Of a stretch of DNA of 64,000 nucleotides, positions 10,267-20,973 are shown in pieces. Made by a program: the position numbers and the translations under genes. The first letter of the stretch is position 1; each line of letters opens with the position of its first letter. The stretch is from Poecilobothrus nobilitatus. Lineage: Eukaryota > Arthropoda > Insecta > Diptera > Dolichopodidae. A model generated the notes under the pieces. The model worked only from the letters and a program-made list of their open reading frames with translations. It was not told the DNA's origin and did no database searches. The DNA lies in assembly GCA_947095535.1 (NCBI GenBank), contig OX352772.1:226813151-226877150 (forward strand). Reading direction: 5' to 3'.

Positions 10267-12778
10267 TACCCGTATGAACTATGTTCAAGGGTATAATAAA
10301 TTTGCCATTACGTTTGTGACACCTTAAAGGAGTCGAGCTAGATATAGTGTCAAAGGTATGGATCGGCTCAGAATCGAATTCTGAGTCGATTAAGCCATGT
10401 ACGTCCGTCCGTCCGCACGATAACTCAAAAAATAAAGGAGCTAGGAGGCTGAAATTTTTTTTACGTCACTTTTGCAAAATTGTTAGTTTTGCTGTTTAAA
10501 TCCAACATTTTCGGTCGGCGGGTTCGAGTAGCTGCCATACAACTTCTATCTTTATATAGAAATAACTCAGTATCTATTCAAGCTAGGTTTCTGAAATTTT
10601 GCAAATGATGATCAAGTTTTATGGCAACAACTTCTGTAAAATTTGGTTGTGCTGGTGCAGCGGGTTCGGGTAGCTGCCATACAATTTCTCCGTTTAAATA
10701 AGAATAACTCAGTGTTTATTGAAGCTAGGAATCTGAAATTTAGTAAAGAGGTGTCGAGTTACATGCCAACAACTTTGGTAAAATTTGGTTGGTCTAGAGC
10801 AGCCGGTTCAGACTTCTTGCACCTCTTGGAACCTAATGAAGCTAGGCGTCTGAAATTTTGCAAATGATGATCAAGTTTTATGGCAACAACTTTTGTAAAA
10901 TTTGGTTGTGGTGGTGCGGCGAGTTCGGGTAGCTGCCATACAACTTATCCGGTTAAATGAGAATAACTCAGTGTTTATTGAAGCTAGGAATCTGAAATTT
11001 AGTAAAGAAGTGTCGATTTATATGCCAACAACTTTTGTAAAATTTGGTTGGTCTAGAGAAGCCGGTTCAGGCTTCTTGCACCTCTTGGAAGTTAATAAAG
11101 CTAGGCGTCTGAAATCTTGCAAATGATGATCAAGTTTTATGGCAACAACTTCTACAAAATTTGGTTGTGCTGGTGTGACGGGTTCGGGTAGCTGCCATAC
11201 AAAATCTCTTTTTAAATGAAAAGAACTCAGTGTCCGTCCGCACGATAACTCAAAAACTAGAGGAGCTAGGAGGCTGAAAATTTTTTTACGTCACTTTTGT
11301 AAAATTGTTAGTTTTGCTATTTAACTCCAGCATTTTCTGTCCCCGGGTTCGGGTAGCTGCCATACAACGTCTTTCTTTAAATAGAAATAACCCAGTGTCT
11401 GTTCAATCTAGGTATCTGCAATTTTGCGAATGATGATCAAGTTTTATGGCAACAACTTCTGCAAAATTTAGTTGTGGTGGTGTGACGGGTTCGGGTAGCT
11501 GCCATACAAAATCTCTTTTTAAATGAAAAGAACTCAGTGTCCGTCCGCACTATAACTCAAAAAATAGAGGAGCTAGGAGGCTGAAAATTTTTTTACGTTA
11601 CTTTTGTAAAATTGTTAGTTTTGCTATTTAACTCCAGCATTTTCGGCCGCCGGGTTCGAGTAGCTGCCATACAACGTCTTTCTTTAAATGGAAATAACCC
11701 AGTGTCTGTTCAATCTAGGTATCTGCAATTTTGCGAATGATGATCAAGTTTTATGGCAACAACTTCTGCAAAATTTGGTTGTGGTGGTGCGACGGGTTCG
11801 GGTAGCTGCCATACAACTTCTCTTTTTAAAGGAAAATAACTCAGTGTCCGTCCGCACGATAACTCAAAAAATAAAGGAGTTAGGAGGCTGAAATTTTTTT
11901 ACGTCACTTTTACAAAATTGTTAGTTTTGCTATTTCACTCCAGCATTTTCTGTCCCCGGGTTCGGGTAGCTGCCATACAACGTCTTTCTTTAAATAGAAA
12001 TAACCCAGTGTCTGTTCAATCTAGGTATCTGAAATTTTGCGAATGATGATCAAGTTTTATGGCAACAACTTCTACAAAATTTGGTTGTGGTGGTTCGACG
12101 GGTTCGGGTTGCTGCCATACAACTTCTCTTTTTAAATGAAAATAACTCAGTGTCCGTCCGCACGATAACTGAAAAAATAAAGGAGTTAGGAGGATGAAAT
12201 TTTTTTTACGTCACTTTTACAAAATTGTTAGTTTTGCTATTTAACTCCAGCATTTTCCGCCGCCGGGTTCGAGTAGCTGCCATACAACTTCTTTCTTTAA
12301 ATGGAAATAACCCAGTGTCTATTCAATCTAGGAATCTGAAATTTTGCAAATGATGATCGAGTTTTATAGCAACAACTACTGTAAAATTTTGTTGTGATGA
12401 TATGACAGGTTCGGATAGTTGCCATACAACTTCTCTTTTTAAATGAAAATAACTCAGTGTCTATTGAAGCTAGCTATCTGAAATTTAGTGAAAAAGTGTC
12501 GAGTTGCATGCCAAAAACTTTTGTAAAATTTGAATGGTCTAAAGCAGCCGGTTCAGGCTTTTTGCATTTCTTGGAACTTAATGAAGCTAGGCGCAATAGA
12601 TTCGGGTAGCTATCATACAACTCCACAATTTACATAAATATATCTCTGTAGTTCGGTACTAAAACTCTGAATGTTTTTAAAAGATGATCAAGTTTTATAG
12701 AAACAGGATATATTACGTTCATACGGGTATCCCAGAGTTGACACAGTCTACTCTACTGCACTCTTCCTCGTTTTTTTT
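10267..12778 (+). mobile_element. DINE-1/HINE-like (Helentron-derived) element with minisatellite core
   Basis: ATACCCGTATGAAC at 10267-10280 is repeated in inverted form at 12717-12730. The 5' block contains TCTGAGTCGATTAAGCCATG and then CGTCCGTCCGTCCG, as in DINE-1. The core is tandem: two units about 259 bp apart near 10643 and 10902, then four units with a period of about 306 bp marked by GTCCGTCCGCACGATAACT near 11231, 11538, 11845 and 12150. After the right inverted repeat, AGAGTTGACACAGTCTACTCT and TTCCTCG followed by T's form a hairpin-like 3' end. It encodes nothing; such elements move with Helentron-encoded Rep/helicase. Confidence 0.75.
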
Positions 12779-13050
12779 AAAATTACAAGCACTTAAAATC
12801 ATAGGTTTTTTTTTTTTATTTAATTCTCAAATTGTTTTTTTTTAGTTTTTATTTTAAAATATTCTGTGATGGAAATTTTGAAATCACCAGTTTTCTTTAT
12901 TTTATTTTAAACGCTATTCTGTGTTAAAATATGCGGTTTTAAAATCAGAAGATTTTATTTTATTTTAAACGTTATTCTGTGTTAGAATATACGGTTTAAA
13001 ATATCACACTCTTTAATGTAAACCACAAGTTCCTTTTCCCTTTTGTTTTT
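12779..13050. other. Spacer with motif repeated at 14708-14765
   Basis: AT-rich, no coding frame. A block of about 58 bp (12955-13012, containing AAACGTTATTCTGTGTTAGA) recurs almost exactly at 14708-14765, and a more diverged form at 12900-12945. These are direct repeats on both sides of the DINE-like copy at 13051-14610, so that copy either inserted into an existing tandem array or moved together with flanking DNA. Confidence 0.5.
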
Positions 13051-14610
13051 ATACCTGCACGATAGGATCGGGTATAATAAAATTACTCCTCCGTTTGTAA
13101 CACCTCGAAATAAGCGAGCTAGATATACCTTCAAAGGTATGGATCGGATCAGAAAAAAATTCTAAGACTTTGTCCGTCCGTCCGTCCGTCAGCACGCTAA
13201 CTCAAAAACTAAGAAAGCTAGAATCTTGAAATTTACACAAAATATTCTGGGAGTGATTTGTAGGTTCCCTATTTTTTTTGGTTGAGTTTGGACCAAGCCT
13301 TAGGGTAGCTCTCGAACAACTAACTTTTAGATCCCCACATTTTTTTTGAAATACAGCTATGAAATTTTAACTGCTGATATATCTCACAAAAATATTAATT
13401 TTATTTTTAATAACTTTTTTTTGTAGCCCCACCCGTTACGGAGCTACAGCTTCTCAAAGGTTCAAAAAAGCTCTATATTTAAATTGTTATAGCACAAGTT
13501 GTATAAGGTATATCTTCATTTTGAAAACGCCAAACGATTACTACTTTTATTAGCTTTAAAAGTATATATACAATATATATATTTGTGGCATACGGTGTCT
13601 TAATTTACCGTTATGCGAAACTCAAATTTTGCAAAATCCTTTAACCCTCCTATCTTCTAAACGGTTTAATTTGGAAACTTGAAATTTTGACAGAAGTTAG
13701 ATCTTTGAAAATAAGTATAAGTCATTTCAGAAATTTTTTTTGTATCACCCCCCGTTTAGGAGCTGTAAGGGGTCAAAAGCTGAAAATTTCCTATTTTTAA
13801 ACACCTGTAACTTGAACACCTGTTAAAATTTTTTTGAAGTAATACACGAAAATTAAAGCTTCAACATTATACTCTTATTTCTGCTAACAACTTTTTTTAA
13901 TAATATAGGGTTACTTTATAATTCACGAAAGTGTTACTTGATTTTTTCAAATTTTCTAACAAATTTCTTCAACAAATTTTTTGCATTTGTTTTACTCGAT
14001 AATTTGAAATTGTTGAGGATATAATGCGTAGTACAAAAAAATGTAAATAAATAAACAACATAACGGTTGGTTGAAGAATTTTTATTTATATGATATTGAT
14101 ATACATACTTATATAATATCATGTTTATTTACATATCGTATATGCCACTAGTGAGTGAATGATAAGAGTATATATTTATATTATACAGTGCCGTATTTAC
14201 ATACATATATGTATTTTAATGTACTTATAAGAAATTATTCTGTCAATGGAATATTTAAATATAATATAATATAATATTTAAAATTATATTTACTGTTTTG
14301 TACTTAGTAAATTTAATATACATTTACCGCTTAGTATTAAATGGTACTATAGAATATTTGAAAAAGTTTTGGATCGATAATCGTTATGTGGAAGGTTAGA
14401 ATCTGCTTTTGAAGAATGTACATATAAACATATAGTTTGAATATATGTACAACCCATAGTACTTGAAATTATAAAATTCACCCAAATTATTTTAAAATAA
14501 TAAAATATTAAAAAAATAATATTGTAAGCAGAGTGACAGGCTGTGAACATACTAACGGTTCATACGGGTATCTAAGAGTTGATAAAGTCAACTGTATTCT
14601 TCCTCGTTTA
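13051..14610 (+). mobile_element. DINE-1/HINE-like element, copy A
   Basis: The element starts with ATACCTGCACGATAGGATCG and has the matching inverted end TCATACGGGTAT at 14560-14571. A 5' block has AAAGGTATGGATCGGATCAG and TCCGTCCGTCCGTC. The 3' end has the perfect stem AGTTGA...TCAACT (loop TAAAG), then TTCCTCGTTT. No coding capacity. Copy B at 15673-17243 is collinear and nearly identical along its full length, so both moved or duplicated recently. Confidence 0.75.
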
Positions 14611-15672
14611 ATCTATTTTATTTAAAATATTCCTTTAATTTAAACCACAAGTTTTTCAAAATATTTTACTTAAAATATTCTGGGATAAAAATTTTACTAT
14701 CACAGGGTTTTATTTTATTTTAAACGTTATTCTGTGTTAGAATAGACGGTTTAAAATATCACACTTTGAAATATCACCTTCACAATATTCACTATATTCA
14801 GAAATCCGGTTCGAAGGACCAAATGTTTTTAGACGTAATTAAAAACTATATATTTTTTTTTAGATTTCTGAATTATAATTTATTATTTTTTTCTTCTCTA
14901 AAAATACTTGCGAATTTACATGTTTCATTCAAGTGTGAAAATCCAATTAAAAGTGTGTCAAGTATCAAGTGTGTTAATCCAATTAAAATAAAAAATTCTA
15001 AACCAATCTAACATTGAACTTATCTTTACAATTTGTTTAAACTATAACCGTTCGAGGTCAGTGACTTTTGTTCAAAATTCAAATCATTTCAAAGTAGATA
15101 AGAAAAAAAAGTTATAATTAATAGCATCTATTTTGACAGTTTACATTCTTATATATATAAAATTATTTAAAGTTCCACATTCAAATTTAAGTTTACAGAA
15201 ATAATTAACATTATAAGTTTTAAGTGCACAGAAATAATTAACTCTATACTCTATAATAATATTCTATGATTATGGACCAGAGCCATCTATTAGATTTAAT
15301 GTAAATATAATTTAATAATTAATTTCTATAATTCAATTCTAATATTCAAATAAGTGAAAAAATAGAAAATGAAATATTATTGAATAAAAGGTAATTATTG
15401 TGAATTGATATGTGACATAATAATATCTGTCACATGCATTTAAGGTATGCAAACATATAAATAATCAAACAATAAGTCGGTGTTTCTTATAACATATAAA
15501 TAATAATAATATTGAATAACAAATTGGAGATGAATCAATTGGTGGAGATGACTCTCAAAGCAGATCCAAGACGTTGATCATGGTGACTCTGTGGTGATTG
15601 AATTCCCAAATTTAAGATAAGTATATAAGTATTTAAATATTTTGTTGATGTGTTTCTTTGTGTTTCTTTATT
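14611..15672. other. AT-rich spacer between two DINE-like copies
   Basis: No gene supported. Contains the second copy of the 58-bp motif (14708-14765) and runs such as CAGAAATAATTAACA-like words repeated at 15196 and 15229. Open frames here (for example 14766-15011) have low-complexity Asn/Lys/Phe composition and no recognisable motif. Confidence 0.5.
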
Positions 15673-17243
15673 ATACCCGTACGATAGGATCGGGTATAAT
15701 AAAATTACTCCTCCGTTTGTAACACCTCGAAATAAGCGAGCTAGATATACCTTCAAAGGTAAGGATCGGATCAGAAAAAAATTCTAAGACTTTTGAGCCA
15801 TGCCCGTCCGTCCGTCCGTCAGCACGCTAACTCAAAAACTAAGAAAGCTAGAATCTTGAAATTTACACAAAGTATTTTGGGAGTAATTTGTAGGTTCCCT
15901 ATTTTTTTTTGGTTGAGTTTGGACCAAAACTTAGGGTAGCTCTCGAACACCTAACTTTTAGATTCTCACATTTTTTTTGAAATAGAGCTATGAAATTAAC
16001 TGCTGCTGATAGATCTCATAAAAATATTAATTTTATTTTTAATAACGTTTTTTTGTAGCCCCACCCGTTACGGAGCTACAGCTCCCCAAAGGTTCAAAAA
16101 AGCCCTATATTTAAATTGTTATAGCACAAGTTGTATAAAGTATATCTTCATTTTGAAAACGCCAAACGATTACTACTTTTATTAGCTTTAAAAGTATATA
16201 TACAATAAATATATATTTGTGGCATACAGTGTCTTAATTTACCGTTATGCAAAACTCAAATTTTGCAAAATCCTTTAACCCTTCTATCTTTTAAACGGTT
16301 TAAGTTGGAAACTTGAAATTTTGACAGAAGTTAGATCTTTGAAAATAAGTATGAGTCATTTCAGAAATTTTTTTTGTATCACCCCCCGTTTAGCTGTAAG
16401 GGGTCAAAAACTGAAAATTTCCCATTTTAAAACACCTGTAACTTGAACACCTGTTAAAAATTTTTTGAAGTAATACACAAAAATTAAAGCTTCAACATTA
16501 TACTTTTATTTCTGTTAACAACTTTTTCTAATAATATATGGTTACTTCATAATTGACGAAAGAGTTACTTGATTTTTTCAAATTTTCTAACAAATTTCTT
16601 TAACTAATTTTTTGCATTTTGTTTTACTCGATAATTTGAAATTGTTGAGGATATAATGCGTAGTACAAAAAAATGTAAAGAAATAAACAACATAACGGTT
16701 GCTTGAAGAATTTTTGTTTATATGATATTATTATACATACATACTTATATAATATCATGTTTATTTACATATCGTATATGTCACTGATGAATGAATGATA
16801 AGAGTATAGATGTATATTATATAGCGCCGTATTTACATACATATATGTATTTTATTGTACTTATAAGAAATTATTCTGTCAATGGAATATTTAAATATAA
16901 TATAATATAATATTTACAATTATATTTACTATTTTGTACTAAGTAAATTTAATATACATTTACTGCTTAGTATTAAATGGTACTATAGAATATTTGAAAC
17001 AGTTTTGGATTGATAATCGTTATGTGGAAGGTTAAAATCTGCTTTTGAAGAATGTATAAACATATAGTTTGAATATATGTACAACCCATAGTTCTAGAAA
17101 TTATAAAATTCACCCAAATTATTTTAAAATACTAAAAAATTAAAAAAATAATATTGTGAGCAGAGTGACAGGCTGTGAACATACTAACGGTTCGTACGGG
17201 TATCTAAGAGTTGACAAAGGCAACTGTATTCTTCCTCGTTTTT
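15673..17243 (+). mobile_element. DINE-1/HINE-like element, copy B
   Basis: Begins ATACCCGTACGATAGGATCG and ends with the inverted TCGTACGGGTAT at 17192-17203, then the 3' hairpin AGTTGAC-AAA-GGCAACT and TTCCTCGTTTTT. The left and right repeats share 12 bp (ATACCCGTACGA), the sub-terminal inverted repeat layout described for HINE/DINE-1. Compared with copy A it differs mainly by single bases and small indels. The 5' TCCGTCCGTCCGTC block is at about 15805-15820. Confidence 0.78.
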
Positions 17244-17429
17244 AAATATAGGTGGATCCATCATGTGATGCTGAAGACGGAACATTGTTTGTTAAAGAAA
17301 TTTGTGATATTGTTAGTTAGTGATTATATTTTTAATAAAACGTATATTGTTAGTACTATTAATTTTATATACCTTAGAATCATTTGTCTTCCTAATGAAG
17401 ATTGTACTTTCCTTAATCCATAGGTACCT
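17244..17429. other. Short unclassified segment
   Basis: The first bases (TTTAAATATAGGTGG) recur at 19500-19514 in front of the TTAA-centred palindrome next to the piggyBac-like gene, so this may be the other border of a decayed piggyBac-type element. The small open frame here has no recognisable motif. Confidence 0.3.
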
Positions 17430-18225
17430 CCAGCCGTGTTGTTCCTTGATTTACCGCGCTTCATGGTGCAAATTACCTTGAAGGCGGGTGAGGTGCTCAC
17501 GAAAAAAGATTTCCCGATTAATACCTGAACCTAGCGCACTTATTTCAGCAATCAACAGATGCTTGTGGGTTCCATTATTATTTGTTTTAGGCTGAAGTTC
17601 AGTTACAAACTCGATGTCATCCATGGCGATCTCTGTGAAAAACTATATTAAATAATTGCTTCTTTTAGATTGCGACGCTTTGGCGTGAGTTCGGCAATAA
17701 CAACGTGATTCCTATTCTCAAATTTTTTGTTGTCTAGAAGGTAGGCTATATTATTAATTTTACTTTCAATTATATTTGCTTTACTTTCAAACTCATTTAA
17801 CTTTTTGTTCAGGAACTGATTTTCATCCAGAATTTCTGTATTTTTTTTTATAAGGTATTCGATTTGACACCAAGAAATGCTTGTGACTTATGTACTTGGG
17901 TTAGGAGCAGTACCAGATGATTTACTTATGTGGCTAATGATTCCACTGTGCACTCTCCAGGAACTACTCTTGGTATATTGATGACTTGCGCCGTCTCAGG
18001 TGTAACTACGGCTGCCGGTAATTGTAAGTCATTAGCAGACTCATCATCCCGACAACTATGAACGACTCAATTGAGTTAGTCGAACATCGTTTACACTTCC
18101 AAATGGCATACCTAGCCTCAGCCGCTTTAAACACATCATCAGCCGTCGATGTTCCTATTTTCGTCATATGGAAATAGTTCCCACATTTACAACAGCATTG
18201 AATTTAAAAAATCTTTGATCATAAT
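17430..18225 (-). pseudogene. ORF1-like fragment of a non-LTR element (PHD-like finger plus coiled coil)
   Basis: On the minus strand 18225 to about 18060 reads CCCKCGNYFH followed by a W.CKRC pattern, that is C-C-x-C...H...C-x2-C, a PHD-like finger as found in ORF1 proteins of some CR1/Jockey elements. After stops, 17860-17690 reads a heptad-like, charged stretch (LNKKLNEFESKANIIESK). Near 17640-17420 comes MDDIEFVTELQ and REIFFREHLTRLQ, resembling the EHLTP motif of CR1-type ORF1. No frame is intact. It could belong to a relative of the element at 952-3960; that link is inference. Confidence 0.4.
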
Positions 18226-18327
18226 TTCCTGTACAATATAATGAAGCTCAGATATCTTACAGTTTCTAATCATAGAATATAATTGGGAGAGAACGTATAA
18301 TGCTTAATTTTTTTTTTATGAAGTTCA

Positions 18328-18395
18328 GGTAAACCGTTTGGGCACGAGAGCCGAACGAAGTTCATTGAATTTTTTTGTTTTCTGAATGATTTTTC
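18328..18395 (+). repeat. Interspersed repeat fragment shared with 46723-46783
   Basis: The words CCGTTTGGGCACGAGAGCCG and AACGAAGTTCATTGAA occur here and, slightly diverged, at 46740-46775. At the second site the fragment is followed directly by the 170-bp repeat that also lies at 20497-20668. It is thus a dispersed, unclassified repeat family. Confidence 0.55.
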
Positions 18396-18599
18396 TATTA
18401 CCGAATGAACGGAATCCCCCTTATTTTGTGTATGTCCTTTTTCTTGTTTGTTTGATGTTTGATCTCTATCTTCAAAATTTTGCTAATCCACACGTAACAA
18501 ACAAATACACATTTGTTTTTGTTTTGTCCTGTAATACATTATTTTGCAGACTATAAAATTTAAAAAAAATTTTGTTCCCTATCAGACTCACTAATTTTT

Positions 18600-18785
18600 T
18601 CAAAGGATTTTGCGGCATTTAGGAAAACAAGATGGTCCCATTTTTTTGCTGCAAATTTTTTTCAGTAACATTCGAAGTGTAACTTTATCTATGAATTCTG
18701 GAATATTTATTTTTATTTTTATCCATTCTTTTGGATTGCTAATGCATGTTCTTGTTTTTTTTTTCGATGTGTACATGATCAAAAT
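18600..18785 (-). pseudogene. Possible N-terminal fragment of a DDE transposase
   Basis: A 60-codon minus-strand frame contains the pattern R-x-C-x-x-x-P-x-x-W (CISNPKEW) and KKMGPSCFPKC. Insect transposases of the DUF7869-like group often begin with a basic R..P..W segment and a KMGP.C..C segment. There is no downstream catalytic domain here. This is a weak call from motif resemblance only. Confidence 0.25.
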
Positions 18786-18913
18786 GACTTTAAAGATGAA
18801 AAAATTGTACTTAAAATGCTTGAACTTTAGAATACTTTTTGCTCAGTACTTTTTACTGCTACCAAGTTTATCTTGTGAAAGATTCTCCTGTTGAAAAAAA
18901 CCAGGGTGAAAGA

Positions 18914-19438
18914 GTAGTTTTAGATATGGAAATCATTAAGTTCTACAACTCAACAAAAGGTGGTGTTGATACCTGTGATCAATTAGTTAGAACATGAAGT
19001 TTTAAACGCCAAACTAATCGTTGGCCAGTAGCTTTGTTCAGCAACTTCATCTATTTATCTGGAGTTAACGCATATGTATTATGGACCCAAATTAATCTTA
19101 ACTGGAATAATACCAAACTATATAAACGGTGTTTGTTCTTGCAACTGTTAGGCGATAAACTTGTTTGGCCACTAATAGGTCGCCGACTTGGCCTAATTAG
19201 GACTCAGGCATCTGCTTCTATAGTATTAGAAACACGTGCTGAAGCAATACCATCATCTTCCTCTCCACCCCATTTAAAAAAAAGAAATGCAAGTGAACGA
19301 AAACGTTGCAAATTTTGTCCTTCCGGAGCCGAGAAAAGGACTTTTGATTCTTCCAGCATTTGCACTAAACCAGTTTGTCCACAACATCGTCGCACTACTA
19401 AAATCACAACAGCATATTGTAAGAATCACGTCCGTTAG
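18914..19438 (+). pseudogene. C-terminal part of a piggyBac-like transposase
   Basis: The frame reads IIKFYNSTKGGVDTCDQL, matching the NSTKGGVDT motif that holds the last catalytic Asp of piggyBac (DDE_Tnp_1_7) transposases. An in-frame TGA follows at 18996-18998, then RQTNRWPVALFSNFIYLSG and VLWTQINLN, the expected helical region. The end is a cysteine-rich domain (CKFC, C, VCPQH, YCKNH) like the C-terminal zinc-binding domain that recognises transposon ends. The N-terminal two thirds with the other Asp residues is missing. In piggyBac this enzyme cuts and pastes at TTAA sites. Confidence 0.8.
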
Positions 19439-19924
19439 TTTTTGATTAAAAACTTTATATAAAAAGTTAAAATATTAAAAAAAAAATTAATTAATTTTCA
19501 TTTAAATATAGGTGGGTCATTTAATGACCCGAAAGATATTTTTTGTGATTGTTTTTCAATTTCAACGATAGTTTTACCTATAACTGAGTGTTCAATACAT
19601 AACATATTACTAACATTGCCGAAATTCAATTGCTCTTTTATTGAATTTATTAAAATATTTTATAAAATTGGTAACTAAGTTTTTAAATTTTACAATAGTC
19701 TTACCTGTATTTGAGTTTTCCCTGAATGAAGTTTGATTTTAGAAAACTCTAACTTCTTTTTTGTCATTGTCAAATCTATTAAATTAGCATTTATTATTTT
19801 ATTGAAATGTGAAAATACAATTTACAATAAAAAAAACCTACCATTTCTCTTTTTATAAAATTCATTTACAATTAAATAGCCTCTAGCACATTTCCAAAGA
19901 AATTTTGAAAAAATGTACTTATTA
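19439..19924. other. AT-rich stretch downstream of the piggyBac remnant
   Basis: No gene. It includes a palindrome, GGGTCATTTAATGACCC at 19514-19530, centred on TTTAA. piggyBac elements use TTAA targets and end in short G/C-rich inverted repeats, so this may be an element end; it is listed again under findings. The rest is low-complexity. Confidence 0.4.
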
Positions 19925-20480
19925 GTTTCACTCTGTCCGTCTGTCCGTCCGTCCGTCTGTTTACAAAACTTCTAAACCGTTAAAGATAAAGAAAAACAAT
20001 TTTAACCATGGGTAGGTCTAACAAAAAATTAATTTTGTGGAACAACCTTTTCATGTTGTCCCATCCATTACGGAGTTACAGCCCCTCAAACTTTGAAAAA
20101 GCCCTATTTTAAATGCATATATTTCATGTTATGTTTAAGATTTTTTCAATCTGAATACGTCATTCGACAGGTATTTTCTTTACCATTATAAATTAAAATC
20201 AATTTTTTTAAATTTAGTATTTAAAATTACCGTTATGTAAAAACCAAATTTATAAGTGTGCTCAGAAAATTTTTTTGCACCACCCTCTGTTTAAGAAGTA
20301 ACAGGGCTGAAAAATTGAAAATTTGCTATTTTTAGGCACCAGTAACTTAAGCATCTGTACACATTTTTCTTCGACAAGACATAAAAATTAAAGCTCCAGC
20401 GATATATTTTTACGTGAGGTAACGGTTTTTCTTAGTTATATAGGGCTCCGGACTTACAGCCCCTGAAAATTCCAGAAAAG
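19925..20480 (+). mobile_element. Diverged DINE-like element fragment
   Basis: Contains CTGTCCGTCCGTCCGTCTG, then blocks collinear with the interior of the elements at 13051 and 15673: a TTACGGAGTTACAGCCCC block, a CACCACCCTCTGTTTA block, and an AAAAATTAAAGCTCCAGC block. Identity is clearly lower than between copies A and B, and no terminal repeats remain, so it is an old truncated copy. Confidence 0.65.
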
Positions 20481-20496
20481 TGCTATTTTCACATAT

Positions 20497-20668
20497 TTTC
20501 TTATTACAAAAAATTTCTTAAATTTTCAAATTTTTGTGCAAGTCACAATTCTAAACAGTTTGTATTGTGTTTTGAAAATGTGCGATTTGAAAAACCGTTG
20601 GTTTACATTCTATCTTGTTTTAATTTTTCAATTTTCTTCGCAAAATATCTAATAATTTATTATATTAC
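20497..20668 (+). repeat. 170-bp repeat, second copy at 46785-46951
   Basis: TTATTACAAAAAATTTCTTAA through TTCGCAAAATATCTAATAAT is found here and again at 46785-46951 with few differences. The class is unknown. One copy lies left of the hAT/Polinton 1 pair and one to the right. Confidence 0.7.
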
Positions 20669-20965
20669 AGAAGCAATGACGTGTATTTTAAATTTTTCGC
20701 ATTAGAATTTAAAACTTAAATGTCATTGAAAACCACTATTTGTCCGAACCTTTTTATTGTAACAAATACTTACAACATTGTAAATACGTTTTTTACGTAA
20801 TAACATATTATAGCACATAGATACTTAAAAAAACAAAAATTCAAATAAAAAGAGCCATATTTTTTTGTAAGTAGTCATACAAAATTAATTATATGATTCT
20901 ATACGATCTGTTATACTGTATGTTTACTCACAACTATGCTGCATTAAAAATGTAGGTTCTAATGT

Positions 20966-20973
20966 ATTGTAAG
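20966..20973. repeat. Target site duplication of the hAT element (left)
   Basis: ATTGTAAG, identical to 25208-25215. Eight bp is the standard hAT target duplication length. Confidence 0.88.

Noticed and set aside
10643..11891. Three similar plus-strand frames (VVLVQRVRVAAIQ type)
   Set aside because: Direct products of the 259- and 306-bp repeat units; not genes.
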